Positions 40,209 to 49,031 of a stretch of 64,000 nt of DNA are shown piece after piece. The DNA lies in NCBI RefSeq assembly GCF_000174815.1, contig NZ_ACNN01000036.1, forward strand, positions 1-64,000. Direction: 5' to 3'. This stretch comes from Porphyromonas endodontalis ATCC 35406. Its GTDB lineage: Bacteria > Bacteroidota > Bacteroidia > Bacteroidales > Porphyromonadaceae. The translations under genes and the position numbers were made by a program. The notes below the pieces were generated by a model, which worked only from the letters and a program-made list of their open reading frames with translations, searched no databases and had not been told where the DNA came from. Each line of letters begins with the position of its first letter. Position 1 is the stretch's first letter.

Positions 40209-40808
40209 GTGCCAACTGCTCCTCATCTACAGGTCAAGCGTTCTCATCTTTGGGTGCTGAGCGTCTTGGCTTTTTTGTTTCTCCCTCTGCTCTATGGTTG
40301 TGGAGGCGATGGTACTACGCAGGTGGTAAAGCACGAGTTTAGTCTCGACTCTATCTACAGCATGTACACCGATAGCGTAGATGTACTTATCTCAGACTCG
40401 GGGAAAACTCAGTACCGCATGGTGGCCTTGGAGTGGTATATCTATGAGAAGCGGGAGCGCCCTTGCTGGGTTTTTCCAAAGGGGTTTTATGCCGAGAAGT
40501 TCGACGATAAGAAAAACAAGCTAGCCCAAGTAAAATGCGATACAGCCTACTACTATATGAACGAAGAGCTGTGGAATTTTATCGGGCACGTCTTGGTGGT
40601 CAATCTCTCGGGCGAGCGTTTTACCACTCGTCACCTCTATTGGGATAAGAATCAGGGAAAAGTCTTTTCGCAAGACACTGTACGGATCGAAGGACTGGGG
40701 CGTTCGCTGATGGGGAGCCACTTTGAGGCGTCTCAAAATTTTCAGCAGTACACGTTCTACAACAACGTCGGTCAGATGGATGTAAAAGAAGAAAATTCGG
40801 AAGAATGA
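40209..40808 (+). CDS. lptC: LPS export protein LptC (lipoprotein form)
   Basis: 199 residues from a GTG at 40209. The frame is open back to ATG 40092, but that would overlap the TPR gene by 31 bases and read through a terminator, so the GTG is preferred; this start is uncertain. A hydrophobic stretch (LWVLSVLAFLFLPLLYGC) ends in a lipobox. The LptC domain follows: TDSVDVLISDSGKTQYRMVA, then PKGFYAEKFD and RFTTRHLYWDKNQGKVFSQD. LptC joins the inner-membrane LPS extractor to the periplasmic bridge. The last four bases overlap the GldE-like gene. Confidence 0.8.
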   Translation: MPTAPHLQVKRSHLWVLSVLAFLFLPLLYGCGGDGTTQVVKHEFSLDSIYSMYTDSVDVLISDSGKTQYRMVALEWYIYEKRERPCWVFPKGFYAEKFDDKKNKLAQVKCDTAYYYMNEELWNFIGHVLVVNLSGERFTTRHLYWDKNQGKVFSQDTVRIEGLGRSLMGSHFEASQNFQQYTFYNNVGQMDVKEENSEE

Positions 40809-42094
40809 TGCTCCTCTCTACCTCTTTACCCCCTTTCTCGTTGCTTTCTGTGTTGGGGGTGATTGCCCTGCTTATCCTCTCTGCCTTTTTTTCGGGGATG
40901 GAGATTGCCTACCTCACGAGTGACCGCCTTAGGGTAGAGGTGGATCTCTCAAAAGGCGGGGTGGTCTCGAAGGCTCTCAAAATGCTCTTCCGCAATCCCG
41001 ACCGCTATGTTACAACCGTACTCGTGGGCAATAACATTGTGCTCGTAATGTATGGTCTACTGATGTCGCTCATTTTAGACCCCTATTTGGAGCAATTCAT
41101 CCATGCCGGGTGGCTTCTAGTCTTGGTGGATTCTCTCATATCTACTCTCGTTATCATTGTGTTTGGGGAGTATCTCCCTAAGTCTCAATTTAAGAGGAAT
41201 CCCAATAGTGCGATGCGGCATTTTTCATTGCTTTCTGCCTTTTTTTATTTCCTCCTTCTGCCTATCACCCTCTTCTGCTCGGTATTGTCGAGAGGCTTTC
41301 TCCGGCTTATGGGAGTGCGAGGGAACCAAGCTGTGGTACATCGTCACCTAACGACAATTGACCTAGATCACTACCTGAGTGATACTCTCCTGCACGACGA
41401 CGATCAGGGGACGCTCAATACGGAGGTCAAGATTATTCAGAATGCAATTGGCTTCTCCGATGTGCGAGCACGAGACTGTATGGTGCCGCGTAGTGAGGTG
41501 GTGGCCTGCGATCTTGCGACCCCGCTAGAGACTTTAAGGGGTATCTTTGTCTCCACGGGGCTATCCAAAATAATTGTGTACGACGGAAGCATAGACAACG
41601 TGGTTGGCTATATTCACTCCTCAGAGATGTTTCGCGGGGATGATTGGCAGCAGCGCATGAAGCAGGCTCTTTTTGTGCCGGAGAGTGTCTTTGGGCATAA
41701 GTTGATGAAGCAACTGATGCAGCGGAAGCAGTCCGTGGCTATCGTGGTAGATGAGCTGGGCGGAATGGCGGGTATCGTAACGATGGAAGACCTCGTGGAG
41801 GAGATCTTTGGGGATATAGAGGACGAGCACGACAAGAAACAGTTGGTTATCCGCCAAATAGATGATAGTAACTACATCTTTTCGGCGCGTTGTGAGATTG
41901 ACCTTATTAACGAAGAATACCACCTCAACCTGCCCGAGAGCGACGAATATAACACCCTGGCAGGGCTTATCCTTGCCCATCATGGAGACATCCCCAAGAC
42001 TCGTGAGATTGTAGAGATCGGTAAGCTACGCTTTACCATATTGCGTTCTAGTTCTACGCGGATAGAGCTGGTCAAGTTGACGCTCCTTGACTAG
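40805..42094 (+). CDS. CNNM/CBS-domain (CorC/GldE-like) membrane protein
   Basis: 429 residues. The N-terminal CNNM (DUF21) domain has about four membrane segments and the motif SAFFSGMEIAYLTSDRLRVE. Two CBS domains follow (MVPRSEVVACDL; IVVDELGGMAGIVTMEDLVE). The C-terminal CorC domain with YNTLAGLIL ends the protein. This is the family that includes CorC/HlyC proteins linked to Mg efflux and GldE of gliding Bacteroidetes. The ATGA overlap with lptC indicates coupling, the usual order in Bacteroidales. Confidence 0.88.
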   Translation: MMLLSTSLPPFSLLSVLGVIALLILSAFFSGMEIAYLTSDRLRVEVDLSKGGVVSKALKMLFRNPDRYVTTVLVGNNIVLVMYGLLMSLILDPYLEQFIHAGWLLVLVDSLISTLVIIVFGEYLPKSQFKRNPNSAMRHFSLLSAFFYFLLLPITLFCSVLSRGFLRLMGVRGNQAVVHRHLTTIDLDHYLSDTLLHDDDQGTLNTEVKIIQNAIGFSDVRARDCMVPRSEVVACDLATPLETLRGIFVSTGLSKIIVYDGSIDNVVGYIHSSEMFRGDDWQQRMKQALFVPESVFGHKLMKQLMQRKQSVAIVVDELGGMAGIVTMEDLVEEIFGDIEDEHDKKQLVIRQIDDSNYIFSARCEIDLINEEYHLNLPESDEYNTLAGLILAHHGDIPKTREIVEIGKLRFTILRSSSTRIELVKLTLLD

Positions 42095-42770
42095 TAGCCT
42101 GCCTCTCTCCCTCCCTTTCCCTATTCTTTTTTCTCCCTTTTTCTTTTCCTCTCTAGCCTCTTTAGTGCCATGATAGGGGCTGGGGCTTTCTGTCTGCCCT
42201 CGGAGGGTGGTTTTCTTCTTCGGTCGTTTATTTTCTTCTCGTATGGGGGGCCTCTTCTCTTTTTCGCACTTCAATACGGAGTCCTCTTCGGGAGGTATTT
42301 TTGGGTGAAAGGAGAGGAGTGAGAAAAAGTCCGCCTAGAATCCTAATCGTTTTCGGGCAAAATATAGCCTCCATACTGCCCAAAACTTTTTTATTTTTCA
42401 GGCAAAAATGGGTGCGCATTTTGGGTGGAAACAAAAAATTTTTCACCCCATAAAACTCCTTTTCATTCCGCAAGGGGGTGTTCTTCTCTCTTGGGGAGGA
42501 GTTTTCGCCGGAGTCCGAAATTTCTTTTAAACCTGTCACTGCTAAATTGTTATGGTACAGTGAATTGTGAGGTTGTTATGACCGATTTTGCAAGATGGGT
42601 CAATATGAAGAATGCAAGATTTTGCAATGTTTTTGACCGATTTTGCAAGATTTTTTTTGCCTAAGCACCCTACCTTTGCTCACAAGAAAACAACGCTCAT
42701 GTAGGAGCAGAAACTGAAGGATAGAAGAAAAAATAGTCGTCTACCTATAAAGAGAGTTAGGAGGCAATTT
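42095..42770. other. Gene-poor spacer with repeats and a promoter-like box
   Basis: No convincing gene. The left part is C/T-rich. It holds a 19-base segment also found at 56050-56068 on the opposite strand, two 18-base direct repeats (42579-42651), and TACCTTTG at 42671-42678, which would be a -7 promoter box for the genes that follow. No matching -33 element at normal spacing was found. Confidence 0.5.
42579..42651. repeat. Pair of 18-base direct repeats
   Basis: TGACCGATTTTGCAAGAT occurs at 42579-42596 and again, unchanged, at 42634-42651, 55 bases apart. A related GCAAGATTTTGCAA lies between them. They end 20 bases before the TACCTTTG box at 42671, a position where activator or repressor sites are common. 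Confidence 0.6.
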
Positions 42771-43055
42771 ATGATAACGAAAAGCACAAATCGTTCCGGA
42801 GAGCGTCGGGAGCAAAACCTTAGAATTCATGAAGACCGCATGGATCTTCTCGGTACTATACACGAGATGATCGATGCGGAGTTCGCCCGACGTGAAGAGG
42901 GGCAATGGGGGAGCAAGCCACAGCCACGAGCGCCATCCGCTCCAAGGCATTCGGAGCTTGCTCCCAAGCCTCCTCTTTGCAGTGGTTGTCTTTTGCAACG
43001 ATTTAGGGCGCTCTTTCATAGGAAAGGGGATAGAGACAAAAGAGTCATAGAATAG
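42771..43055 (+). CDS. Small hypothetical protein
   Basis: 94 residues, highly charged N-terminal half (RSGERREQNLRIHEDRMD, then a predicted helix with IHEMIDAEFARREE), a Pro-rich middle and a cysteine pair (CSGC). No signal peptide, no recognisable domain. It lies 86 bases after a promoter-like TACCTTTG box and before the type IX-secreted protein gene, and could be either a real small protein or only part of the long leader of that gene. Confidence 0.35.
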   Translation: MITKSTNRSGERREQNLRIHEDRMDLLGTIHEMIDAEFARREEGQWGSKPQPRAPSAPRHSELAPKPPLCSGCLLQRFRALFHRKGDRDKRVIE

Positions 43056-43099
43056 AAAGTAGTAATATAGTATAGCAGTAGAGAAAAGAAAATAGACCC

Positions 43100-43161
43100 G
43101 TCTTGCCCGCTCTTCTCTTTGAGTGAGAGCACGTGACAAAAGGAGAAAAAGAGGGCAAGAC
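43100..43161 (+). other. Leader hairpin before the type IX-secreted protein gene
   Basis: GTCTTGCCC (43100-43108) pairs perfectly with GGGCAAGAC (43153-43161), extended by CTCTT (43110-43114) / AAGAG (43148-43152). The structure ends 17 bases before the start codon at 43179 and has no T run, so it is more likely an RNA element near the ribosome site than a terminator. Confidence 0.5.
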
Positions 43162-43178
43162 ACAAAACGAAGAAAGAT

Positions 43179-45083
43179 ATGAAAAAAACGGTACACAAAG
43201 GGGGGCTATATATAGTCTCCATCGCTTTAGCGTTACTAGGGCTGGTAGGGGCATCCTACACGTCATTGGCGCAAAAGCTTACAGTGTTGGGCAAGAGTGT
43301 TCCTCTGGATGAGGATGCTTCGGGGAATCAATCCGGACACGATCTCGACAATGAGAAAAATTGGAATGGCTCTTGGTCTTGGAATCATACAACCAAAACA
43401 CTTCGCCTCACAAAACTTAAAAGTAATATGGATGTACGGGGCATCTATGTGGAGGGGATTTTTAACCTTACGATAGAAGTAGCAGGGGAGTGTTTCCTCT
43501 TATCCTCTGAGGAGGATAAGCCTGTAATAGAAGGTCTAGAATCTAACATGACCATTACGGGAGTAGGGCAAGGTGCTGAACTAATAGTTCGTACCAGTAA
43601 AGATGGTAGTGTTGGCATTCTGATAGATAAAAATCGAGATCTCTACATAAACAATTGCTTGGTAGATGTTAGATCCGATGAGTATTACGGAGTTGCAGGC
43701 AATTATGATGAAAACAACACCGGTATAATCATCTCTAATGGAGGAGCCCTGGAGGCTTGGGGCAAGAGTGGCTCTATTGCCGATATCGGACAGTACTTCT
43801 CTGTAGAAGAGGGGGCAGATCATAAGGAAATTGATGTCAATAAAACTACAACGCATGCTCTCACAGCTGCTTTCCCTGATCGGGACGTGAAGTATGAGAA
43901 TGGAGATATTGTGTATGCTTCCGGAGCTGATGCCGGTACTCTTGTAAAGGAACATTGGGTTTTGGTCACTCCTTACTACCCCATCACGATTGGAGGTAAC
44001 AGGTTACGCAAGTATAAGAATGTTTTGAAATCTGAGAATTCCTCCTTTGTTAGTTCCGGAGAAGTTGAATATAATGCCAAGCTGCACACCCTAACCCTCA
44101 AGGATGCTACCATTGCCTTCGCTGGGGAAAATATTGGGATTTTGTCTAACCACCCCTCTACCTACCTCAGAGTAGTGTGTATAGGTGCAAATAAGATTAC
44201 TACCGAAGCTGCGGATTGTTTCCTAACGAGAGACGCAGAAAGCCCTGTTTTTGTAGGGGAAAGTGATAATCCCTCTCTTGCGTTATATCCCGGTACAGGA
44301 GCTGAGTATTCCGGTATTTGGGATCAATCCGAAAAAGAAGATGATCAGCTAATTATTAGTGATATTAATCTCAAGATACAAAGTGATGGTCCCTGTATCT
44401 ATACAGGCATGCAGAATAAAGAGATATCATTGGATTTTCTTAATGCTACGCTTACTAATATTAAGCCCGGCTATCTGTTGATTCAGGGCTTTAAGACGTT
44501 GGGGCTTGAGAATGCCTATATCTACTCTCCCCTTGGCGCTGTTGTGGATGGGGGTACTATCAGTCTTGATGGAAAGTCTCTTGCAGATACTACGTGCGAG
44601 ATCAAGAAGGGTGCTGCTCCTGCTTACCAAATCACGATTGACCCAAATATGAAGAATGGTAAGGTCACACTCTCACAGAATGGTTCGGTAGCGTATGGTA
44701 CAACGGTTACGGTAACAGTAAAACCGGATGGTGGCTACAAATTGGCAAAACTCACTGCCAACGGCGTGGATATCACGGCCACGAAGAAGTTCGTGGTGCA
44801 GGCAGCCACCACGGTAGCAGCTACCTTTACGAGAGACAATGCTATCGAAGAGGTTGCGACTACAGATGTACTCCTCTTCCCGAATCCTGCGGCAGAAGCT
44901 ACGACTCTCTCGGGTGTAGAGCCCGGGGCTATGGTACAGGTCCTCTCGCTCGACGGCGTAGAAGTACTTCGCACCGTGGCTAATGAGGCAGGTGTAGCTC
45001 GTCTCGACTTCGCCGGTGTGGCAGCCGGTAAGTACCTCGTGAAGAGCGGTGAGACAACGGTAGTCCTGCTCGTTACGAAGTAA
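43179..45083 (+). CDS. Type IX secretion system cargo protein with C-terminal sorting domain
   Basis: 634 residues. A signal peptide (IVSIALALLGLVGASYTSLAQ) targets it to the periplasm. The central 450 residues are beta-rich with repeated motifs of the kind seen in carbohydrate- or adhesion-type surface proteins, for example GVGQGAELIVRTS. An InlB/listeria-type repeat domain (ITIDPNMKNGKVTLSQNGSV) precedes the end. The last 80 residues are a type A sorting domain: LLFPNPA, then GVAAGKYLVKSGE and final VVLLVTK, so it should be moved across the outer membrane and attached to the surface. No catalytic motif was recognised. A UUCG-loop terminator follows. Confidence 0.8.
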   Translation: MKKTVHKGGLYIVSIALALLGLVGASYTSLAQKLTVLGKSVPLDEDASGNQSGHDLDNEKNWNGSWSWNHTTKTLRLTKLKSNMDVRGIYVEGIFNLTIEVAGECFLLSSEEDKPVIEGLESNMTITGVGQGAELIVRTSKDGSVGILIDKNRDLYINNCLVDVRSDEYYGVAGNYDENNTGIIISNGGALEAWGKSGSIADIGQYFSVEEGADHKEIDVNKTTTHALTAAFPDRDVKYENGDIVYASGADAGTLVKEHWVLVTPYYPITIGGNRLRKYKNVLKSENSSFVSSGEVEYNAKLHTLTLKDATIAFAGENIGILSNHPSTYLRVVCIGANKITTEAADCFLTRDAESPVFVGESDNPSLALYPGTGAEYSGIWDQSEKEDDQLIISDINLKIQSDGPCIYTGMQNKEISLDFLNATLTNIKPGYLLIQGFKTLGLENAYIYSPLGAVVDGGTISLDGKSLADTTCEIKKGAAPAYQITIDPNMKNGKVTLSQNGSVAYGTTVTVTVKPDGGYKLAKLTANGVDITATKKFVVQAATTVAATFTRDNAIEEVATTDVLLFPNPAAEATTLSGVEPGAMVQVLSLDGVEVLRTVANEAGVARLDFAGVAAGKYLVKSGETTVVLLVTK

Positions 45084-45167
45084 GATTCTATTGACAACGG
45101 AAAGAGGGTGAGGGCAGAACTCCCCGTTGGGAAGCACCTCTTGCCACTCTTTCCTCCCTAAGTGAAG

Positions 45168-45213
45168 TCGGGGTTGTGGGTTCGCCTGCAGCCCCGATTT
45201 CGTTTGTCCGTTT
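45168..45213 (+). terminator. Terminator with TTCG loop after the type IX cargo gene
   Basis: A 13-base-pair stem, TCGGGGTTGTGGG (45168-45180) with CCTGCAGCCCCGA (45185-45197), including G-T pairs, closed by TTCG. A T-rich tail (TTTCGTTTGTCCGTTTC) follows. Confidence 0.75.
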
Positions 45214-45323
45214 CATTCTCCCCATTGTTTCCCTTCATAGGAAATAGGGCTACTAATTGCCTTTTTTCCTCTCTCTTACGAGGAGACAGAGGAGGAATAT
45301 TGTGCCATGAAATACTTTTAAGT

Positions 45324-45391
45324 AGGGAGTTTGTAGTAAAAAATCCCCAATAGTGGGGATTGTGAACACTGTTCATCTGCTCTACCTTTGC
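45324..45391 (+). promoter_or_regulatory. Promoter/operator of the ABC-methyltransferase operon (copy B)
   Basis: TTG (45360-45362), 20 bases, TACCTTTG (45383-45390), with the palindrome GAACACTGTTC (45364-45374) in the spacer and AATCCCC (45342-45348) / GGGGATT (45355-45361) over the -33 area. It matches the block before the TetR gene (26376-26443) at 55 of 68 positions without gaps, and every promoter and palindrome arm base is kept. It ends 45 bases before the first ABC gene. Confidence 0.8.
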
Positions 45392-45435
45392 TTGCGAATT
45401 GATATGCAAGTAAATCCTATTATAACCATAAACAG

Positions 45436-47187
45436 ATGAATGTGTTACAGCGATTGGGGATCTATATGGGCAACCGTAAACCCCTGCTTCCCATTAGTTT
45501 AGTACTGTCGGGCTTGACAGGGCTCGTCTCCCTTCTTCCCTTTATCTTCGTTTGGCTTATTGTGCATCAGTTGCTTGTAGAGCCCGAGGGTGTGGAGCCG
45601 GATAGCGTTTTCTCTCTTGCATGGTGGGCTTTCGGGTCTGCCGTATTGGCTATTTTGCTTAGCTTTCTCTCTCTTATCTTCTCGCACGTTGCGGCATTTC
45701 GGGTTGAGTGCTCCATGCGGCGCTCTGCTTTGTCGCGGTTGATGCGGATGCCTCTGGGCTATTTCGATACCCACACCACGGGGCGTATACGCAAGATTAT
45801 CGACGAAGACTCGTCTCAAACACATACCTTTATTGCCCATCTTTTGCCCGATCTGATGGGAAGTATTCTCTCGCCCATTGGGGTGCTTGTTTTGCTCTTT
45901 GTTGTGGATTGGCACTTAGGGCTGGCATGTATGATCCCTATTTTGATGGCTTTTGCCACCCTCGGGGTCATGATGAACCCAAGGCAACAGAGCTTCCAAA
46001 GGGAGTATCTTGATGCTCAAGAGCGGATGAGTACCGAAGCGGTAGAGTATGTGCGAGGTGTGCCTGTTGTCAAGGTTTTTCAGCAGACCGTTTTCTCCTT
46101 CAAACGTTTCTATGATAGTATTATTTGCTATCGCGATCTTGTGACCAAGTGTACCCTTCGTTGGCAGTACCCCATGTCGTTTTATACCGCAGTGATCAAT
46201 ACGATTGCCTTCTTCTTAATCCCGATGGCGATAATCTTGATCCACAATACTGGCAACTATGGGGGTGTGATAGCCGATATGATACTATTCCTCCTTATTA
46301 CGCCGGTTATTTCCGGCAATATCATGAAGATAATGTTTCTACAGCAGGGTATGTTTATGGCAGGGGAGGCGATCAACCGCATGGAGGCTCTTACGGAGGA
46401 TGCCCCTCTCCCCGAAGCTGAGCACCCACAACCAATAACCTCTTATAGTATTGCCTTCGAGGGCGTTACCTTTTCCTATTCCGGTGCCAATACCCCTGCC
46501 GTGCAGGAGCTCTCTTTTACCCTGCCTGAAGGGAAAACGTATGCTTTGGTAGGACCCTCGGGAGGGGGTAAGAGTACAATTGCTCGCCTTATCCCTCGCT
46601 TCTATGATGTGGCGCAGGGGAGTATCTCTATTGGGGGCGTGGATGTACGCCAAGTGGCTACGCACGACCTTATGAATGCCGTATCTTTTGTTTTCCAAAA
46701 TGGGAAACTCTTTCACTCTTCGTTGCGCCACAATGTGACGTATGGTTCCCCTAATGCTACCGAAGAACAGATCCGGCGTGCCCTCAATCTTGCCCAGTGT
46801 AGGGAGATTATAGAGCGTCTCCCCCAGGGGTTGGATACTCGGATTGGTGTAGAGGGTACCTATCTCTCCGGGGGAGAGCAACAACGTATTATCCTTGCTC
46901 GTGCCCTTCTCAAAGATGCTCCCATCGTGGTTCTAGATGAAGCTACTGCTTTTGCCGACCCCGAAAACGAGCAATTGATTCGCCGTGCTCTGGCTGAGCT
47001 AACAAAGGGGAAGACTGTACTTCTCATAGCCCATCGCCTAACCAATGTGGTGGATGCCGATGCTATTTTGGTGGTTGACGGGGGGCGCCTTGTGCAGCAG
47101 GGTACGCACCAAGCTCTCGTGGAACAGGAGGGGTTGTACCGCTCAATGTGGGAAGAATATAACCGCTCTATCAACTGGACCATCTAA
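45436..47187 (+). CDS. ABC exporter, first half-transporter
   Basis: 583 residues: six membrane helices (about residues 15-320) fused to an ATPase domain. Walker A GPSGGGKST, Q-loop FVFQN, signature LSGGEQQR, Walker B IVVLDEATAF, H-loop IAHR. The residue after Walker B is Ala-Thr-Ala-Phe, so the catalytic Glu is present. It pairs with the next half-transporter, 22 bases downstream, giving a heterodimeric exporter similar in layout to siderophore or drug exporters such as YbtP/YbtQ or IrtA/IrtB. It is controlled by the copy B promoter shared with the TetR operon. Confidence 0.9.
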   Translation: MNVLQRLGIYMGNRKPLLPISLVLSGLTGLVSLLPFIFVWLIVHQLLVEPEGVEPDSVFSLAWWAFGSAVLAILLSFLSLIFSHVAAFRVECSMRRSALSRLMRMPLGYFDTHTTGRIRKIIDEDSSQTHTFIAHLLPDLMGSILSPIGVLVLLFVVDWHLGLACMIPILMAFATLGVMMNPRQQSFQREYLDAQERMSTEAVEYVRGVPVVKVFQQTVFSFKRFYDSIICYRDLVTKCTLRWQYPMSFYTAVINTIAFFLIPMAIILIHNTGNYGGVIADMILFLLITPVISGNIMKIMFLQQGMFMAGEAINRMEALTEDAPLPEAEHPQPITSYSIAFEGVTFSYSGANTPAVQELSFTLPEGKTYALVGPSGGGKSTIARLIPRFYDVAQGSISIGGVDVRQVATHDLMNAVSFVFQNGKLFHSSLRHNVTYGSPNATEEQIRRALNLAQCREIIERLPQGLDTRIGVEGTYLSGGEQQRIILARALLKDAPIVVLDEATAFADPENEQLIRRALAELTKGKTVLLIAHRLTNVVDADAILVVDGGRLVQQGTHQALVEQEGLYRSMWEEYNRSINWTI

Positions 47188-47209
47188 CCTTTTAATCCTC
47201 AAAATCATT

Positions 47210-48937
47210 ATGATCCACCTCATACAAAATCGTTTTGCCCTCACCCGTGATGGAGCTATCTCCTTTGTTAAGGCTGTTGTGTGGTCGTTGTTGCTCAACC
47301 TAGCCTTTATGCTCCCCGCAATTTATCTCTTTCTCTACCTTACGGATTACCTTGATCCGCTAATACACCCCGGGGCTACTCCCTCCCATGGATTGGGCTA
47401 CTATATCCTCATAGGTCTGCTTTGCTTCCTTGTAATCTTTGTTATTGCTTTTAGGCAGTATGCTTCTACCTATACAAAGATTTATACCGAGAGTGCCGAG
47501 CGTCGTATAGCCCTGGCCGAGAAACTTCGCAAGTTGCCTTTGGCGTTCTTTGGTGAGCGTAATCTCTCGGATCTTACCTCTACTATTATGGCAGATTGCT
47601 CCGAGATAGAGCACGTTTTCTCGCACGCTGTACCTCAGCTCTTCGCTGCAGCCGGGAGTATCCTCCTCATTACCATAGGATTGTTTTTCTACAATTGGCA
47701 ACTCTCTTTGGCTCTCTTTTGGGTCGTGCCTCTGGCTCTGCTTGTACTGATCCTCTCTAAGCGAGCTATGGAGCGTGAACTCAAAAGGGTACATTGTACG
47801 AACCTCTCGATCGCGCAGCAGATACAAGAGGGGTTGGAGAGTGTGCAGGAGATTAAAGCGTATAACGGCGAGGAGGAGTACCTCAAGACCTTCGATGAGA
47901 CAATTACAACCTACGAACGACAGTTGATGCGAGGCGAAACTTTGGCTGGGAGTACTCTCAATCTTTCCCATATACTCCTCAAATTGGGCATTGCATCCGT
48001 TATCTTGGTTGGGGCTTATCTACTGGCAGATGGTACAATTCCCATGCTTACCTATCTTATCTTTTTAATTGTTTCAGCCTCTATCTACAACCCTATTATG
48101 GAGGTGATGAATAGCTTTGCTGCTCTTCTCTACTTGGATGTGCGTATCAATCGTTTCCGCGAAATGGATCAAATGCCTGTCCAGACGGGAGTGCAAGAGT
48201 GCCACCCCAAGGGGTTTGATATAGCCTTTGATGGGGTCGAATTTTCCTACGAAACCGGCAAACAGGTGCTTCGGGGCGTCTCTTTTGTGGCTCGCCAAGG
48301 TGAGGTTACGGCTCTTGTTGGCCCCTCGGGTGGCGGTAAGAGCACCACGGCCAAGTTGGCTGCTCGCTTTTGGGATGTAGACCAAGGGCGCATTACCCTA
48401 GGCGGAGAAGACATTAGCAAAATAGACCCTGAGACTCTGTTGCAATACTACTCTGTGGTGTTCCAAGATGTGCTTCTATTCAATGCCTCTATTGCCGATA
48501 ATATCCGCGTCGGGCGTAAAGATGCTTCCGACGAAGAGGTACGCCGCGTGGCGCGATTGGCGCAGTGCGAAGAGTTTATACAGCGTATGCCCCAAGGCTA
48601 CGATACGCAGATAGGAGAAAATGGCGAAACCCTCTCGGGTGGAGAGCGTCAGCGCATCTCTATTGCACGTGCTTTGCTAAAAGATGCTCCCATCGTACTG
48701 CTGGACGAGGCAACTGCCAGTCTCGACGTAGAGAACGAATCGAAGATACAGACGGCGATCTCTGCCCTCATCAAGGATAAAACAGTGCTGATTATTGCCC
48801 ATCGTATGCGCACGGTGGCTCATGCTCATAAGATAGTGGTAATAAAGGAGGGGCAGGTAGTGGAGATGGGGGCTCCGGAGGAACTCCTGGCACAGGGAGG
48901 GGAGTTCGCGCGTATGGTAGCTGCTCAGAATGCCTGA
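47210..48937 (+). CDS. ABC exporter, second half-transporter
   Basis: 575 residues from ATG 47210; the longer frame from 47045 overlaps the first ABC gene and is not credible. Six membrane helices precede the ATPase domain with Walker A GPSGGGKST, Q-loop VVFQD, signature LSGGERQR, Walker B IVLLDEATAS and H-loop IAHR. All ATPase motifs are intact, so both halves of the pair look catalytically competent. Partner of the preceding gene in the same operon. Confidence 0.9.
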   Translation: MIHLIQNRFALTRDGAISFVKAVVWSLLLNLAFMLPAIYLFLYLTDYLDPLIHPGATPSHGLGYYILIGLLCFLVIFVIAFRQYASTYTKIYTESAERRIALAEKLRKLPLAFFGERNLSDLTSTIMADCSEIEHVFSHAVPQLFAAAGSILLITIGLFFYNWQLSLALFWVVPLALLVLILSKRAMERELKRVHCTNLSIAQQIQEGLESVQEIKAYNGEEEYLKTFDETITTYERQLMRGETLAGSTLNLSHILLKLGIASVILVGAYLLADGTIPMLTYLIFLIVSASIYNPIMEVMNSFAALLYLDVRINRFREMDQMPVQTGVQECHPKGFDIAFDGVEFSYETGKQVLRGVSFVARQGEVTALVGPSGGGKSTTAKLAARFWDVDQGRITLGGEDISKIDPETLLQYYSVVFQDVLLFNASIADNIRVGRKDASDEEVRRVARLAQCEEFIQRMPQGYDTQIGENGETLSGGERQRISIARALLKDAPIVLLDEATASLDVENESKIQTAISALIKDKTVLIIAHRMRTVAHAHKIVVIKEGQVVEMGAPEELLAQGGEFARMVAAQNA

Positions 48938-49031
48938 TTTCTAGCCCTAGAACTAAAAAGATACTGGGAGCCTCTTGCCGGCCGGTGAGCAAGAGGTTAA
49001 GCTCAGACCGAACGAGATACAAATAAAGTAT

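Noticed and set aside
42228-42664. Minus- and plus-strand frames of 80-103 codons in the spacer after the GldE-like gene
   Set aside because: They are dominated by low-complexity T- and A-rich sequence and overlap the repeats; no domain or signal was recognised.
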